NCBI GenBank assembly: GCA_003508835.1
Contig: PUFA01000021.1
Span: 5,868,501-5,932,500 of the forward strand
Direction of reading: 5' to 3'
From: Eonycteris spelaea
Lineage: Eukaryota; Chordata; Mammalia; Chiroptera; Pteropodidae
Length of the DNA stretch: 64,000 nt
Of the stretch, positions 1-13,864 are shown piece by piece. A program made the position numbers and the translations under genes. The notes below the pieces were generated by a model. It had not been told where the DNA came from and did not search any database. It was given only the letters and a program-made list of their open reading frames with translations. Position 1 is the first letter of the stretch; the number at the start of each line of letters is the position of its first letter.

Positions 1-1559
1 AAAAATATAATGGAATTATTAAATATTTGAAAAGCATCTTATACTCTTTTATTAGCATGTTCTTGATAAAACTAAAAGTTCATAGTGTTTCCCTATGGAA
101 TCTGTTATGCAAAAACATTTGCATAGTTAAGCATTATGCACAGTGCTGAATGAGACACAGCTTTCAAAAAGGAGTACTGTTTCTACTACTCCTTTTTATC
201 CTTTGTGATCAAGTTTCAATTGCTCACGGGTGGGCACAGCTATGGGCAAGAGAAACTCAGAGATCTAGGAGAGAAGAGAGAGGCAAGGGATCAAAGGGTA
301 AGTGCAAGTCTTGGGGTTCCAGCTTTCTACTCCTCCCGCTCAAGAACGAACGTTCGAGACCCATACTAACAGACCTATTTTATTTGGGGCCATTCCAAGA
401 AAATTCTCACACACTCTCTTCTGGGAATAGACTCCACGATTTCACGAGATGGTGTATATAGTTGCTAATTCAAAGAAAAAGAAATCGGTGACTTTGTCCA
501 AAAGGTCACCGACGCGAAGGGCAATCACGTTGATGGAGAACAATTGTGAGCCTCGCCTTGACCAAGCTCAGGGCTCAGAAGGGCAGCACGACCAAGTGCA
601 ATGGAAATGGGGGCAGGGGGGGGGGGCAAAGAGAAAAGGGAGAGCAGAGCCCTCTGCAAAGGTCTCCCGCCACTGCAGACAGGGGTCATGTGAGAGTGAG
701 ACCTGTGTCCACAGGGCAACTTTCTGACCAGTTCCTGCGACGATGCTTACGGCATCCAAAGTCAACACGCTGATGCTGTCATATGGTTCTACTCTTCCTA
801 CTTAGCCTCTTCACAAGACAAAGTTGGTTCTCAGGAGCTCAGGTGCTGGCAATTTTCATCTGTCATGTTTCTGAAATGAATGGGTCTGAAGACCCACATC
901 AGAGACATGAATACTCAGCTGACAGACGGAGAGGTTGTGACTCGGAGGGCCAAAGGGTCATGTAATAGCCCCACGGGTACTCTGTGCAGGCCACACCTCC
1001 TGCAGGCCTAGGAGCCCTGGAGGACAGGGGAGAACTGACTGACGGAGGACTAGGCCTGAGACAGGGGCTGAACAAGAGCTACTATTTGTCATAAAACGTC
1101 AGTCACCTGTTCACGGCTGCTAGGACTGACCTGAGTGCTCAGATGGCTCAGCACCTAAGCCACTCCTGGCCACTGAGCTGTGGCTCTGGTGGTGGGAGGA
1201 GACAGAAAAAGGTTCAGTCCTGTGGCACAGAGCAGGGTGTGGGCTCCAAGGGCTGAGAGGGCTGGGCAGGCTGGACCACTGGAAGGGGGATGGGCACTCA
1301 ACCCCAAACATCCCCTGCTTCTGTGCAGGCACCTGCACTTCAGCACCACGTTTACACGACAACGTCTATGCTGGAGGTCATGGCTCTCCACCAAATTCCG
1401 CACATTCGAGGTGGCTGTACAAGCACAGATGTACAATGTTCACAGTCCAAAGTAAAAAGAAACAGCACCTCAAGTAGTCATTCTGTTGCTATTTCTTGAG
1501 TCAATTTTGCCCAGACAACCTGAAAGAAGAAGACACGATTTGGGCCCCAGATCTATATC

Positions 1560-1695
1560 TCACCAGGTGGGTGAATAAAGACAAGTCACGGAACCTCTCT
1601 GAGTCCCTGATGCCTTGTGGAAAAATACAGATGGTAACAAATGCATCTGTACAGCATGAAATTGTGGGAGGCTCCAGACGAGACCAGTCATCTAT
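1560..1695 (+). repeat. MIR SINE fragment
   Basis: The block ACAAGTCACGGAACCTCTCT, then GAGTCCCTGATGCCTTGTGG and AAAATACAGATGGTAACAA, follows the MIR core order (loss of Ser-tRNA head, then core 'cctctctg..tcag..ctgtaaaatg'). It is strongly diverged. Confidence 0.55.
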
Positions 1696-2625
1696 GAAAA
1701 TGCTCTCCAACTGATAAAACTACCTAAGGTAAATATTCTCATATCGTTCAATCTTGAAATTGAGAAATTATGTTATCTCATAAAAGCACACCTTTTGGTT
1801 TAAATAAAACAGATGCTTAATATAAATGATCAAAATATCAAAAAAACAACTTAGAGATTTGATTTCGAACTCGTATAAATGACAACATTTTGATCATTTG
1901 GGAAAATATTGCCAAATATAAATCGTACGGTTTTCTTTTCTTCAAAAACTTAGTGCTGCTTTGTAACGGATAACTGCAAAGAACGCGGGAATGAATAAAA
2001 TCCCAAAGAGAAAGAAATATGAAAATAACCAAGGAAAGGTGGAATCCTTTTTTTAAAAGGGATATGGCATGAATTACACCTGCAAATGGAAGATAACAAG
2101 CATTTGCCAATCCAGGAGGAAGCCAGCGACAGACCAGCGGGCGGTTCTGACATGGGAAATGATTATGAGGCTCAAACTGCTGCTGGCCTCATGCTCCACG
2201 CCACATTTCACTGGGCCGGAGAATCCAACAGGCTCTGTTTTCCTCAGACCAACAATAAGCAACACTTATCATTTTTCACCTGACTGGCAATATGCAGTAC
2301 GTATCATGTTTAGACTGCTGTGTAAATGTCTACAAGCTAGATTTTACATGGATCATTTCTATGTACCAGTTGATCCATATTGGTCAATACAGTCATTCAT
2401 TTGATACATGTGGAACATCCAGGTAATCTCTAGGAGTTGAGGTGCTTAAGAGAGACCAGGTCCCTGGTCTTGAAATAACTCATCACATTCAGGCAGGTAC
2501 AGAGATGAAGGCACTGAAGAAAATAAAGTAGGGTAGGGCAGAGCAGACAAAGGGTCAGAGGGTATGCTGCTTTGGTGGGGGCGGGGGTGGTTGGTCAAGA
2601 GGTTCTTTTCTTTTCTTTTTTTAAT

Positions 2626-2727
2626 GCCTACAGCACCTGGTCTTCCTAGGTGGTCTCCCATCCAAGTACTAACCAGGCCCAACCCTGCTTAGCTTCCAAG
2701 GCACGTTCAGGGTGGCATGACCGTAGA
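2626..2727 (-). pseudogene. Retroposed 5S rRNA pseudogene
   Basis: The plus strand reads as the reverse complement of vertebrate 5S rRNA: GCCTACAGCACC at the start, then TCTCCCATCCAAGTACTAAC, CCTGCTTAGCTTCC and CGTTCAGGGTGGCATGACCG. The internal stretch corresponding to the ATCTCGTCTGATCTCGG part is missing, so the copy is about 102 bp against the normal ~120. On the minus strand the 3' end runs straight into an A-rich tail (AAAAAAAGAAAAGAAAAG). The flanks AAGAGGTTCTTTT (2597-2609) and AAGAAGTTCTTTT (2729-2741) form a 13-bp target-site duplication with one mismatch. Tail and duplication indicate L1-mediated retroposition. The deletion falls in the internal control region, so pol III activity is unlikely. 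Confidence 0.9.
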
Positions 2728-5454
2728 TAAGAAGTTCTTTTTGAGCATCTGACTTTCATAAGGCCAGAGGAGGGCCCTCAGCAGGAAGACCCCAGTGACT
2801 CAGCTGAACGGAACCAACAGCCAGAGCAGAGGCCTTCTGCAGGGGATTAGGTGCTTGTATTTACAGATGTGATTTTATTAGTATCTATTTAATCCATATT
2901 GTGTTTTAAAAGAAACGGTAATTAGTACGCAAACTTTTTACGAATTCATACTGTAATTGTAAAAACTAAAAGATATTTTCTTAACTCAAAAGCACTTGAA
3001 ATAGTCAACAGATCACACATAAATTCATGAGAATTGCACGAGTAAAATGCACATATACTTTTTGCATTTTGAGTTTTCGTTCCTTAGAACATGATTAATT
3101 CTCAAATCTCTGTTTATTCCCCAAAGAATCTTCTGGGCAGGGGGTGGGGGGCTCTTTGAAATGCTGGTTCCTAAACACAACCCCCCAAAAGATTTGGGCT
3201 TGGCCCAGTCCTTCCTAGCTGGGAGTGGCAATGGGTACCTCACCAGGTCTCATAATTCTAGCAGGGATCAGAATTAGAACCTCCCTGTCCTCAGTAGAGA
3301 GAGAGGAAATAGGCACATTTAAAAGAAAGAATATCTAATGCGTTACAGCCCCCACTTAATCATGTCTTGCTTTCCTCAAATACTATCATTTACTGCCACG
3401 CTATGCCAAATTACTGAATAGAACGAAGCAAATTCATTCTTTTTTTCATTAGGACTATTCACATTCTTTCATTTCTATGCTATATAATTTATGACTCTCT
3501 AATGCAAATTCACTTGCTTTTGCATGCGAAGAATACATGTTTGCATGTTTTCATTTGGAGATATCAATATTAGGTTCTTATGACAAACTGCCATTGCTCT
3601 GGTTACTTAAATTTGAGAGCCAGTTTCCAACGCTCATTTGCAAAGAAATGGAAGGAGGGAAAGACAAGCCTGACAGACACAGCCCTCACTGGGCCAGAGC
3701 AGCCGCAGACTCTCGGCATGTCTGCGAACAGGTGGCAGAGATAAGCGCTTGCATTTGCGATAAAGAGCTGTCTTCAGAAGTGCTAGAAACTTCTTGTGCC
3801 GTGAAGGAAAATCCGAAGTAAAAATCTAGCAATTCGGGTGTTTACAAAAGTTTGCAAAGTTCATGCACTGATAATTTAGTAGCGAGCGACACTACACCTT
3901 TGAGGGGAGAAACAGGACTTTTCAAGAGAAGTGTGCAGCCTGGAACAGAAGCAGATTTTCCCTTCGCAAGGGCCCCCACCCCGCAACACGCTGATTTCAG
4001 CAGCATGTGCTCCGCCCATGTGCTGGCGGCTCTAAGCACCGTGACCAGGTAGCATGACCGGTGCAGGCTGGTGGCCTTCGCTCTGTGGTAGTTTGTGGCC
4101 TGAAAATATTTTGTGGAATCTGAACTTCTTAAACAGTCTGGTTTGCTACATGTTATCCATAAACTTGGGGGTGAAAAATGACATCAGCAAATAAACACTT
4201 GTAGAAATACTGAAGGTAACCGAGTTTTGGTTAACATCGTTATAACATAAACGTAGGCTAAGCTGCTGAAGATGCAAATGCTACAACTTATATCTGAGGG
4301 GGTACTTCACCATAATATTTATTTATTTTATTCTTGTTGCTTTTGACTAAAAGTTCCAAAATCTACTTCCTCCTCCTTTGCTAATTCATGAATTAATTTC
4401 AGTACTTAAAAGACCCCCAAATATTTCCTGTGTATCCTGTGTCAAGACCATGCACTAATTTTCATTGGCAAATGATCATTATTCATTGAATTAGTTTGAC
4501 ACTTTATCTCATGTTGTAAAGAATGTTAAAGTACATGGACACATTTTCTATGTAGGCTATGAATGTATTTCAGACTCGTGTTTAGAAGGGAGATTACTAA
4601 TTCATCTATATTCAATGATAAAACCAACTGAAGCCTGATAATATAATGTATGATATCAAAGATGCTTTGATAAGTCTGTTTTGGAAGGTAAAAACGCCTT
4701 CCTGTTTCATCTATCTCATAAACGCTAGCTTTTCATTTATTATGCCAACTTGCTACAGCTTCTCTGTTATCACGAATAATTTGAACGTTCACGCCATGTC
4801 TGGCAATGCACGAAACACATAAGGATTTTTTCCCTGTATCTTGGCTGATGAGGTTTCCAACATACTTAACTGCCATTATGAAACCTCACCACACCTTCTA
4901 CCCAATGAATACTGTGATCTCGTGGGACTCAAATACATTCCAGCAAGAAGAATTTCAAGCCAAAATCACTGGCCAGGCTGTAACAATAAGTGTGCCACGT
5001 GATGGTGACCTTGATAAAAGCACACACCCTTTTTTGTTGTATTTTCTCTCTAACCACAAGCATTTCTCCCCAAGCTGCTGGGAAAACAGGGTTCTTTTGT
5101 TCAAGTCCTTTTGTGACGGGCAAGCACGTGGAAGTAATGAGACGGTGGTAACGAAGTATAACCAGCCATGTGGAGCCTGGTACCCTTGCATTCTTGGGAT
5201 GGGCCACTTCCATTTTTATTTTCAAAGGTCATGTGGCTTCACATCTACAGCGTAGTGAATGGTCTCCTGTCTCAACCCGCACACAACTCCCAGTTAAAAA
5301 AAGAGCCTGTGGAAACCTACTTGTCTAAGATGGTTCTGGTACTAGTGAAATACATGAGGTAAAGCAGAGACGGCTTGGCACCTGTCCCCAATGCCTGCTT
5401 TGATATCTTCCCTGAAAGAACGGCAGGAGAGAGTAGCTCTGAACGTACCAGCCA

Positions 5455-5620
5455 CGTAATTCAGTGTTCCTCCAAATGCCATGTGCACGAGGAGTGCGTG
5501 AGTCCCCTGATTAACACTCAGGTGCTGACTCGGTAGGTTCGGCCCATCGTCCTGCATTTTTAACAAGTTCTCAGGTCATGTCTGCTTTTCTGGATCAGGC
5601 GAGGGTGGGGTGTTGCAGTG
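5455..5620 (+). repeat. MER5A-like hAT DNA transposon fragment
   Basis: The phrases GACTCGGTAGGTTCGGCCCA, TGCATTTTTAACAAGTTCTC and AGGTCATGTC resemble the MER5A 'gattcagtaggtctgg...tgcatttctaacaagttcccaggtgat' core. Divergence is high, so the family call is moderate. Confidence 0.5.
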
Positions 5621-7011
5621 ACAATCGAGTATCCTGTGAACTCTCAGGAGCCATCGTAAAAGTAACTTCATTATAACCACGATCATTCAAGTGACAGGCA
5701 GTGTGGCCTGAAGCTGATGGAAGGACTCCCAGGGGGACTCACCCCAGGTACCCCAAGTCCTTCCCAGCTGAGCCTGGGCAGGGTAAGAAACTGGGCGGGA
5801 GCGAATTCTAAACTGTAATATTTTTGTACAGAAGGGCAACAGAAATTGATTTCAGGCTTGTAATGAACGTCTTTCGACATGGACTTGTAAAAAGTGTTAT
5901 CTGTGAGTGATTTTGGACCTGAGAGAAGCTGCCTAGGTCAATCTGTTCCCAAGCCTGCCTCCTCCTGGGGTCGGCTTTAAGCTGCAGCATCTTGGGCGGG
6001 AAGGACCAGGAGCGTGGCTACCACTCCCTTCTCAGAGTCCTCATTAACTACTGACACAGAGCGCTCTATGATTTGGCGCTTTCTTAATTAGTCGCTCACC
6101 GGAGTTTTTAATGGCCAGTCTCATATTCACACAGATACTCTCCTTTATCAACAAGGCGGATGAAATGCAATGAGTGTCATCTTGTTTCTCAACAGCTGCT
6201 TCTCAATGCCCCGCCGGTGCAATCCTGGAACGTGCATCGGGAGTCTGGCTTCAGACCTAATTGCTACGGATAATTATGGATATTTCCATGGAAAGAATCC
6301 AGAACCAGGTGCTCTTGACCCAACTTATTGAGATGCAAGGCAGGACTGACAGACGGGCTTTGGCTCCAAGGGACCAGAAGTCTCTGCGCTGAAATGCTGC
6401 CTGCTGTAGGGACTGGAGCTAAGTGGTTAGTTGTGTGTGTGGTTCGGCCCAGCAAGGGGCACAGATGAAATTCTCAGGGTTCGGACAAGGAGAAGTTTTA
6501 CCAGACTAAACGTGGCTTAAGTATGGAGTTTCCTCCATAAATCAGTTCAAAATTTTGAAAAAAATAAGTGAACTAAGATGTTTTGCTTTCAGCATCTTAA
6601 ACATGGGCCTCTTAACTCGGATTGTGTTAGATACACCATACGTAAGTGGCACAAATTTCTTTTCAAAAGTTATCTTCTAAAATGCAAACTTAAGATGTAT
6701 TTTCGCTGTATCATTTTTCTACTGCTTTCTGGGTTTCATCGACACTCAGAGAGTGGCCCTGGTGATAATTCCAGAAGAATAAGACACCATTAACCCTCGA
6801 CATAATTTATAGGGGGAAAAATGCCAAATAAACTGCATCACAGATTAGTCATTCTCTATATTTCCATGTTAAAATTCTTTATATCAACACTACTAAATTT
6901 TTATTATCTCATTCAACATCATATTTGGCACATAAAAAAGTTTGAGAGAAATTTTATGGAGAAAGAAGCAAATAAATTTTTTTCCTTGATTCTTTTCTGA
7001 TTAAAAGCTTT

Positions 7012-7050
7012 AGTGTGTGTGTGTGTGTGTGTGTGGTGTGTGTGTGTGTT
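7012..7050. repeat. (TG)n microsatellite
   Basis: About 39 bases of TG dinucleotides with one GG interruption near 7035. Confidence 0.95.
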
Positions 7051-8547
7051 TTAAAATCAAATCAGTACTTGAATTATATGCAAATAATTATTCGAATACA
7101 AGTTATACTTATTAAAACATGAATTCCCTGATACAACGTACCATTGATGAGACTGATATATAGTTATAGTTCTCCCTTCCCATTTTTCATCTGTCTTTTT
7201 CCTTTTTGTCTTTATTCAAAGAAGTCACCACCAAGCCACCAGCTGGTATGGTGCAGTAGTGATGTTGGTGATGTTTTTCTAGAACAGATATCCATTCGTG
7301 TTGATTCCGCCGGTGCAAAGCAAATACTACATATTTGCCAGAAGGCTGGCCGTCAAGGAGAAGGGGGATGTTCGTGACCCTGTCAACAACAACCAGCTAA
7401 CTGAGTCGGTCACAGAGGGGGCTGTGGCGTTATCTGCCTCTAACCAGCAGAGCTTCAGACCCGAAAGGATACCCGTGTGTGTGTGTATGCCTCTGAATGC
7501 GGGTGTGTGTTATTATTTTTCGTTCTAGAGAGAAACACACACTGCCTTCTCTTCTCTACATCAATTATTAAAAAGAAGTTTTTCTTGGAGGAGGGATTCT
7601 GACTTCGCCCACATGCTGTCTGTCCATTCCAGGGGAGCTAAAGTTGCAGAAACATCAGGAAATACAGATGCCAGCTGAGGCTCAGTGTGACGTCCCTTCT
7701 CTAATGACTGCCTAGGAAGCTAAACAGGAAAAGTCACCACTCTCAAGTCTGTTGGAAGATGCTTACACAGCAAGCAGAAACTGCAGGGGTAGCTCAAATC
7801 CATTTGGTCAAAGTCGTCCATGGTTTTCAGTGGGTCCCCTTTGCTGCCCAATCTCTACCTGCAGACTGCCCAGTATGCAGACGGCATATGACAGGCACCG
7901 CCTGTTCCTACGATTGGTCTCTCATGCACCTACTCCTTGTAACGTCTAGAGCGTCACAGGGAGCCGGCGGGCTGCACAGCTGAGCCGACGCCATTCCAGC
8001 AGGCTGCCTGGGCCTCTGTGCATCCTGCACCCGAGCCCTAAACACACACGGCCGCTTTCCAAAGACTGGGGAAGCCCAGACGCGACACGGCGGGCGCTTT
8101 ATCTTCTAGATTTCCAACACCCACGAGCCAAGTCTTCCCGGCAGGCGTGGGGCATTTTGTAAGGTTTCACTCACTTTGGGGAGAACCTGGTATATCTCTG
8201 TGTTCGTGCTTCTCTCTGCACTACGGGTGACTCCCGGTTATCCGCGGGACGTGTCGCTTTCACCTGCTAGTTAATTTCCAATAGTCAGTCAAAAATATTT
8301 GTTGACTATCTACTAGAGAAGCCATGGCGGGAAATTCTGAAATATGCAAGGTTTCAGTGGCCCCCACGGAGACCGTATGTCCCCTGTGGTCAAATCCCCT
8401 TCCGCCGTTGATTGTAGGAAAACTCAGGTTACTTTCTTCTTTGTGTCAAAGTTAGTGCTTTGATAATAAACAGCATAATATATACAAATAGAGCCATTCG
8501 GGATTCGCCTTCAGAGGCTTTAGACTTTTTACAGCAAATGCAAAGTT

Positions 8548-8660
8548 CTATACATATATATATGTGTGTATATATATGTGTATATATATATATATACACA
8601 TATATAAAAGACATACGTATATACAGATATGTATAAGTATATATGTATGTGTGTAATTTT
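8548..8660. repeat. AT-rich TATATG/TATACA low-complexity tract
   Basis: Alternating TATATA, TGTGTA and TACACA blocks form a locally self-complementary tract capable of hairpins. Open frames across it are artefacts of the repeat. Confidence 0.9.
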
Positions 8661-10317
8661 GTCATATATTTAAAAATATATATAAGCAAAAATTATACAT
8701 ATTATATAAAATAGGTAATGCTGTGTAACTTGAACTAAATATATGACAAATAATTTTATAGGAAAAATTATAAAATGTACCTTGGTTAAACACAGTGGTG
8801 AGAGGAATTCTGATAACAGGCTTGGTTGTGAATTAACTCCATTTTGAGAGATTTTCAGTTATTAATTATTTAAGCTTATTTGTACATCTACTAGAATAGC
8901 TTGTCTCCACATAATCCCTGTTGCTCTGATAAAGATTTTTAAAAACGTTTGAAAGCCTCATGCTTACTAAGGCAGAGACGCCGGTTAGCTAAAACCACTG
9001 GACTCACGCTAGAACTCAGAGTCAGCAGCCAGCACAGAGGCCTGTTTGCCCAAATCAACGCCTGTGACCTAAAATGTGTGACACCGACCAAAGACCCGGG
9101 AATATTTTACCCTCAACACTCCACTGACGTTAAGTTCAAAGACAGGGAGCCTGGGAGTGGGAAAAACCCACACCGTGGGGTCAGACACCAGCCAGGCTGT
9201 CCCCGTTGCTGGGTGCTGGGACCCAACTGGGAAGCTGGATCCGGCTGCGTGTCTGGCCTCTTTCTCTCCCCGCCTCCGGTCATTCCCTTCTCTGATTTGA
9301 TATTGTATTGAAAGGAGTTTCCCATAGATAGAGCCTACTTCTTCTATCAGTCATTTCGTACCAGCAGCACTGAAGAAAGGGGACGGACTCTCAGAGTTCA
9401 GTTCCAGCAAAGCAAACGGCCACTACCTCATTTTTCAATGAGGAAAAAGCCTGTGGCTGGTTCATTTACGGGGACCCCAGACCTGGTCCCATGCTAACCC
9501 GTTTCTCTGCATGCTTTTCACATACCCTCATCTTTTCTCCCATCCCTAAGGTCTCGGATCGTCATTCTCACACTCATGCGATCCTTAACTCTAAGGGGAA
9601 GAAGCTTATAGGGCCTTCTAGAGAATTTATTCTTTCAAAGAACAATCTCCAGGCTCCTTATTTAAAAAAAAAAAAAGTGGATAAAAATCTCCACTTCAGA
9701 ACACTGTCACTGTCGCCCCAATGTCTGGCGAATGTGGTCACACCTTCTCAGGACAGCGGCCCTCAGAACATGGGCGGCCTTCCTGTCAGGCACGTCCCCA
9801 TGCCCTTGGCTCTGCCTTAAGCCCGCCAGCACTCACGGCACCGCGGGACACCTGCTCGTAATGCGCATGGAGCCCGTCCCCACCGAGCTGAGCCCTTCTC
9901 CTCCTCTCTGCACCTGTCACAGGGGCAAAGGCCGCCCCCGTCCAGAAGCCTTTCCTGAGCCTCCTGCCTAGATGTGCCTCCCACAGTTCATGTCCTCATG
10001 ACAGGGAGTTACGAGCCACTTCTAAACTGATGTCACTCCGCCCTCCTTCCCCCTGAACAAGACCCCTGGAGTCATGGCTTCCATCTTACCTGAAGTCCCA
10101 GTAGAGCCTGGCCGGCGTGATTCTCCACGAATGTGGCAGTTATAATTTGCTGGGCCTTTTTTTATGTGGGAGACACAGTAATAAATAAGACAGGCACACC
10201 TCGATCTCATGTGACCTTCATAATGACCCTGTACAATCACCGCGGTATTGTTATCTCCACCACGGGACACACAGACAATGTCCGAGACTCCTCCCCGTCT
10301 TATTCCCCCAACAGGCC

Positions 10318-10640
10318 GAGGATGATGTCACCTCAGGCCCTCGCACTGGCTGTTCCCTTCTGGGACATTCTCCCCCAGGCGCACACTTGGCCCTCTCTCC
10401 TTGCTTCAGGCACCTGCTCAACTGAGGCTTTAGCACAGCTTCCTGGCCACCCCGCCCGGATAGCCCGGCCTCCCTTACTCTCCCCCCCCACGCCTCTTCT
10501 CACCATGTGACAGCATACCCTCGTCTGATGACAACCTCAACAGAGTGGGGGCTTTGGCATCTGCTGTTTTCAGGTGTGTGTTCAGCACCTGGAAGGCTGT
10601 CTGGCACCAAACAGGTGCTCGGCAAATACTTGTGGATTAG
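10318..10640 (+). repeat. L2 LINE 3' fragment
   Basis: Reads as the diverged L2 3' region: 'cctcaggccctcgcactggctgttccc' type sequence near 10332, ending 'ctggcaccaaacaggtgctcggcaaatacttgtgg', the degenerate L2/MIR terminal motif. No coding capacity remains. Confidence 0.65.
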
Positions 10641-10644
10641 AACC

Positions 10645-10752
10645 CAACTGTCCAAGGTCACAGAGCCAGTAAGGAATAGAACCCCAAGTTACACACCCAC
10701 GTCTGTCTAGCCCGTAGGGCCATGCTCTTCACCACTGCCTCCTACACTGTGG
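10645..10752 (-). repeat. MIR SINE fragment, antisense
   Basis: Contains CCAAGGTCACAGAGCCAGTA, then AATAGAACCCCAAGTT and GCCATGCTCTTCACCACTGC, the reverse complement of the MIR tRNA-derived head. Confidence 0.7.
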
Positions 10753-10759
10753 AATTCAG

Positions 10760-11815
10760 TGCAATGCACCACAATTATTTCTTCTTTGTCTGTACTTCGA
10801 TTTGTTTTCTTATTCTTATTACTTGTTCTGTCCTTAGATAATTTCCCAGATTCTTTGGGGCTTATGGCACGTTTAATGACTGTCGACATTCTCATGCTGA
10901 GTCCCACTTTTTTTTCCCTGCTTGCTAGCCTGTTGCCGGCCGTCTTTGTTTCCCCTTTGAGACGTCTCCTCATTATCCTTGAACGTTATTATAGTTGTAC
11001 CCATTGTTTTCCGGGTACCATGTTTCCTCTTGTTTTATGTCCTTATTTAGCTAGGATACATCCTCAACGGAAGTGATTTTCTAAGAAAGAGTGCATAGGA
11101 GATAGATTTTAGAGCACTTGCAAGATTTGAAAATATTCGAACCTCCCTTTACGGATGATGAATAATATGGCTATGTATAGATATGAGGTTGAAAATCATT
11201 TTCCCCTAGAACTTGAGATCACCATATTGTTCCTTATCCCTCCATGTCACTACAGGAAGTCAGGTGGCATCTGTTTTATTTCTCCCCAGAATTATTTTGC
11301 TGGTGCTTTAAAATTTCATGATGCCTATACTATGTTGAGTTGAACTATCTACTTGTGCACTATGAAAACACAGGTCCCTTAGCTCCAAAAATTTTTCTAT
11401 ATTAATTCATCGATAACATGCTTCTCTCCATTTTCTTTCTGGAACTCTAATGTTAAATCTCCTGGATGTGTCCAAAGCTCTTACTGCATTATTCTCATGT
11501 TTTCTGTATCTTTTTGTTCTACCTTCCCCATGATTTCCTTGACTATTTTTCAGCCGTTCTATCAAACTGTTCATTTCGGTAGTTATATTTTTACGGTCTA
11601 GAAAAATATCTTTGTCCTTTGATCCTTTCACATATCATCCAGTTCTTACTTAATAAACACACGATCTTCTTAAATCCTTCTCAGTACGGAACTTAAAGTT
11701 TTTGCTTGTTTCTTTTAATCGCTTTTACTCTGTAATCTCTGTTTCTTCTGAGAGAGAGTTCATTCTTCTATTTTTTTTATGCCACTGATTCTCCCCAATT
11801 CCTCAGTCATCCTTG
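10760..11815. repeat. Probable ancient LINE-like interspersed repeat, family not determined
   Basis: A T-rich stretch with phrases such as CTCTCCATTTTCTTTCTGGA and TTTTTGTTCTACCTTCCCC resembles old antisense mammalian interspersed-repeat sequence. No intact protein is present on either strand. I cannot name the family. Confidence 0.35.
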
Positions 11816-13864
11816 CTAGTTTATCATATTTGAGAAAGAAAAACCCGGAGGCTTCTTCTTCTACAATCCAAAGAAGTGTTTCCCATGGCGTGTTCCTGAA
11901 CTAGAACTTGTGACAGGGAGGGAGGGTCATCCGTGCTGGTGGTTTCCTTTAAAACGAGAAGCGGAGGGCGGCTCTGAGCCCCCTGCCAGCCACCAGCCGC
12001 ATGCCTGTATGTAACGAAGGCCATAGGCGGCCATGACCGCAGCCTGAGCTTCTCGGACAGTTTGCTCCGTGCTCTCAGGAGCACCTGTGAGTGCCTCACC
12101 TTAGAGCAGGTGCTGGCCACGGGCACTGTCTCTGCAGGAGCGAGGGGTGGGAAGGTGTCCACCTTAGATGTGTCTCGGGCCCTGACTGTCAGCAGACCCC
12201 TTCGTCTTAAGCCTCACGTCTCTCCCCAGACCCCAGGTCGGCTCTGACCCCTCAGCCTGTCCAAGAAGTCACCGAAGACAGCCCATCTGCCTCTGCCATG
12301 CTGACAGAGCAGATTCTGGGGAGAATCTACATTTTAACTGCTTATCACTCCCATCTACAGAATTCCTGAAAGGTGGTTTGTTTGTTACACCCACTGACTG
12401 GCCTCTGGCCTCTGCATTTTTACCTCTTCTGTGACTTCATTCCCCGTGGTAATTCTGTATTTTTCGGAGGGTCTGAGATATAAGGGAGGCGAATGAATGG
12501 ACGGAGTGTACCATCTGGAACTGTTGTCCCAGATACATTTTCATTTTTCAAATGCACATTTTCCCAGTTAAAGCATGATCAAAATCATGTAAGTATCAAT
12601 AATATTGGAGAGGCTCTGATAGACTTCTACATAAAAAAAAAGCCACATTTGGACAAAGGAACAAAAAAGGCCTGTTGACCCCTTTTTAACGAGCAAGGTT
12701 CCCGTGTAGTAGGCAGGGAAGGGGAGGTCTTAATTTCTGTGAATCAATAAAAAAGACATCGGGAAGACCTTTGGGGTCACCTAGCATCTTGAATGTTTAG
12801 TTCCAGATGCAGCCACTAACTTAAAGTAAAGCGATCAGAATTCCCAGAGCAGGAGGGTCTGAGGAGGGGGCGGGGCTGAGGAGCACGGCCAGGGGGAATG
12901 CCACAGAGCTTCCGTGGTTGGGGAGGGGTCCAGTTGCCAAACAACCCGGCAATGCCGGCTGAGAGTGAGACTTAACTAACCTCCGAAAGAAGATCAAAGT
13001 GTTAATTGAGTTCACATTCTAATGAATAAATCTAAACTAGATCCTTTTTTGTTTTTCTTTACTTTAGGGTGGTCAGAATGTTCACTGATCATGTGTTTGT
13101 GCGAGGCAGGGGACTATCACCTTCAGAAAACACACTTTGGAGGCGCAGCGGCCGACAGGTACAATGTTGTTCTCCGCCCATATCTTCAGTGCTGTGCGTT
13201 AAACAAACCGGCCATTATCTGAGGAGCCTCACCTTTCCTTTGAGAACTTGACCAGCAGAGGTCACAAAGCATTTTATCCCCGATAAGGCCTTTGTTCCTG
13301 TTTCTTTCTTGTATCGGGTGTACCCAGAAGCACGAGCAGGTCAGGGGATGATGCTAAAATCTCCAAATATTCGAAACTTAGGGTTTGCCGTGTATGCTCC
13401 ACTCAAGATACTGCGTTTTCTGTCCTTTCGGCAGGGGTGTGAGATGGATGCGCCTTGACCAAATTCCTCCCCATATTAGGTCAACTTTTACTGCAGTCAT
13501 TGGTTAAAAAATCTACATTTAATCCATTTCATTTTTACCTCCAAATAAGCTTGTGATGTTTCACTTAACTATATTTACAACTCAGATTTCTATTTTTAAC
13601 AGGATTAATTTTGCTCTAAACCAGAAAATGAAACGATATTATTTTCCTTACAAAAGTGAACAAGAATTGGTACTGGTAAAGTCACATTCAATAGAATGCT
13701 GACACATTTTTGAGATATTTTGGCTTTCTTCAAAGTCACTAGTCATTCATATAAGTTGAACATTTACATTGTATTTCTACATCCTTGAAGTTTTCTTCAA
13801 TAAAACAACAAAAAAATGCTACCTCTACCTATATGTCATATATTTTTAAGAGTATGGAGAAGCT

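Noticed and set aside
4806..5255. 149-codon plus-strand open frame
   Set aside because: No family similarity, no splice or promoter context and no domain. It is consistent with chance in intron sequence.
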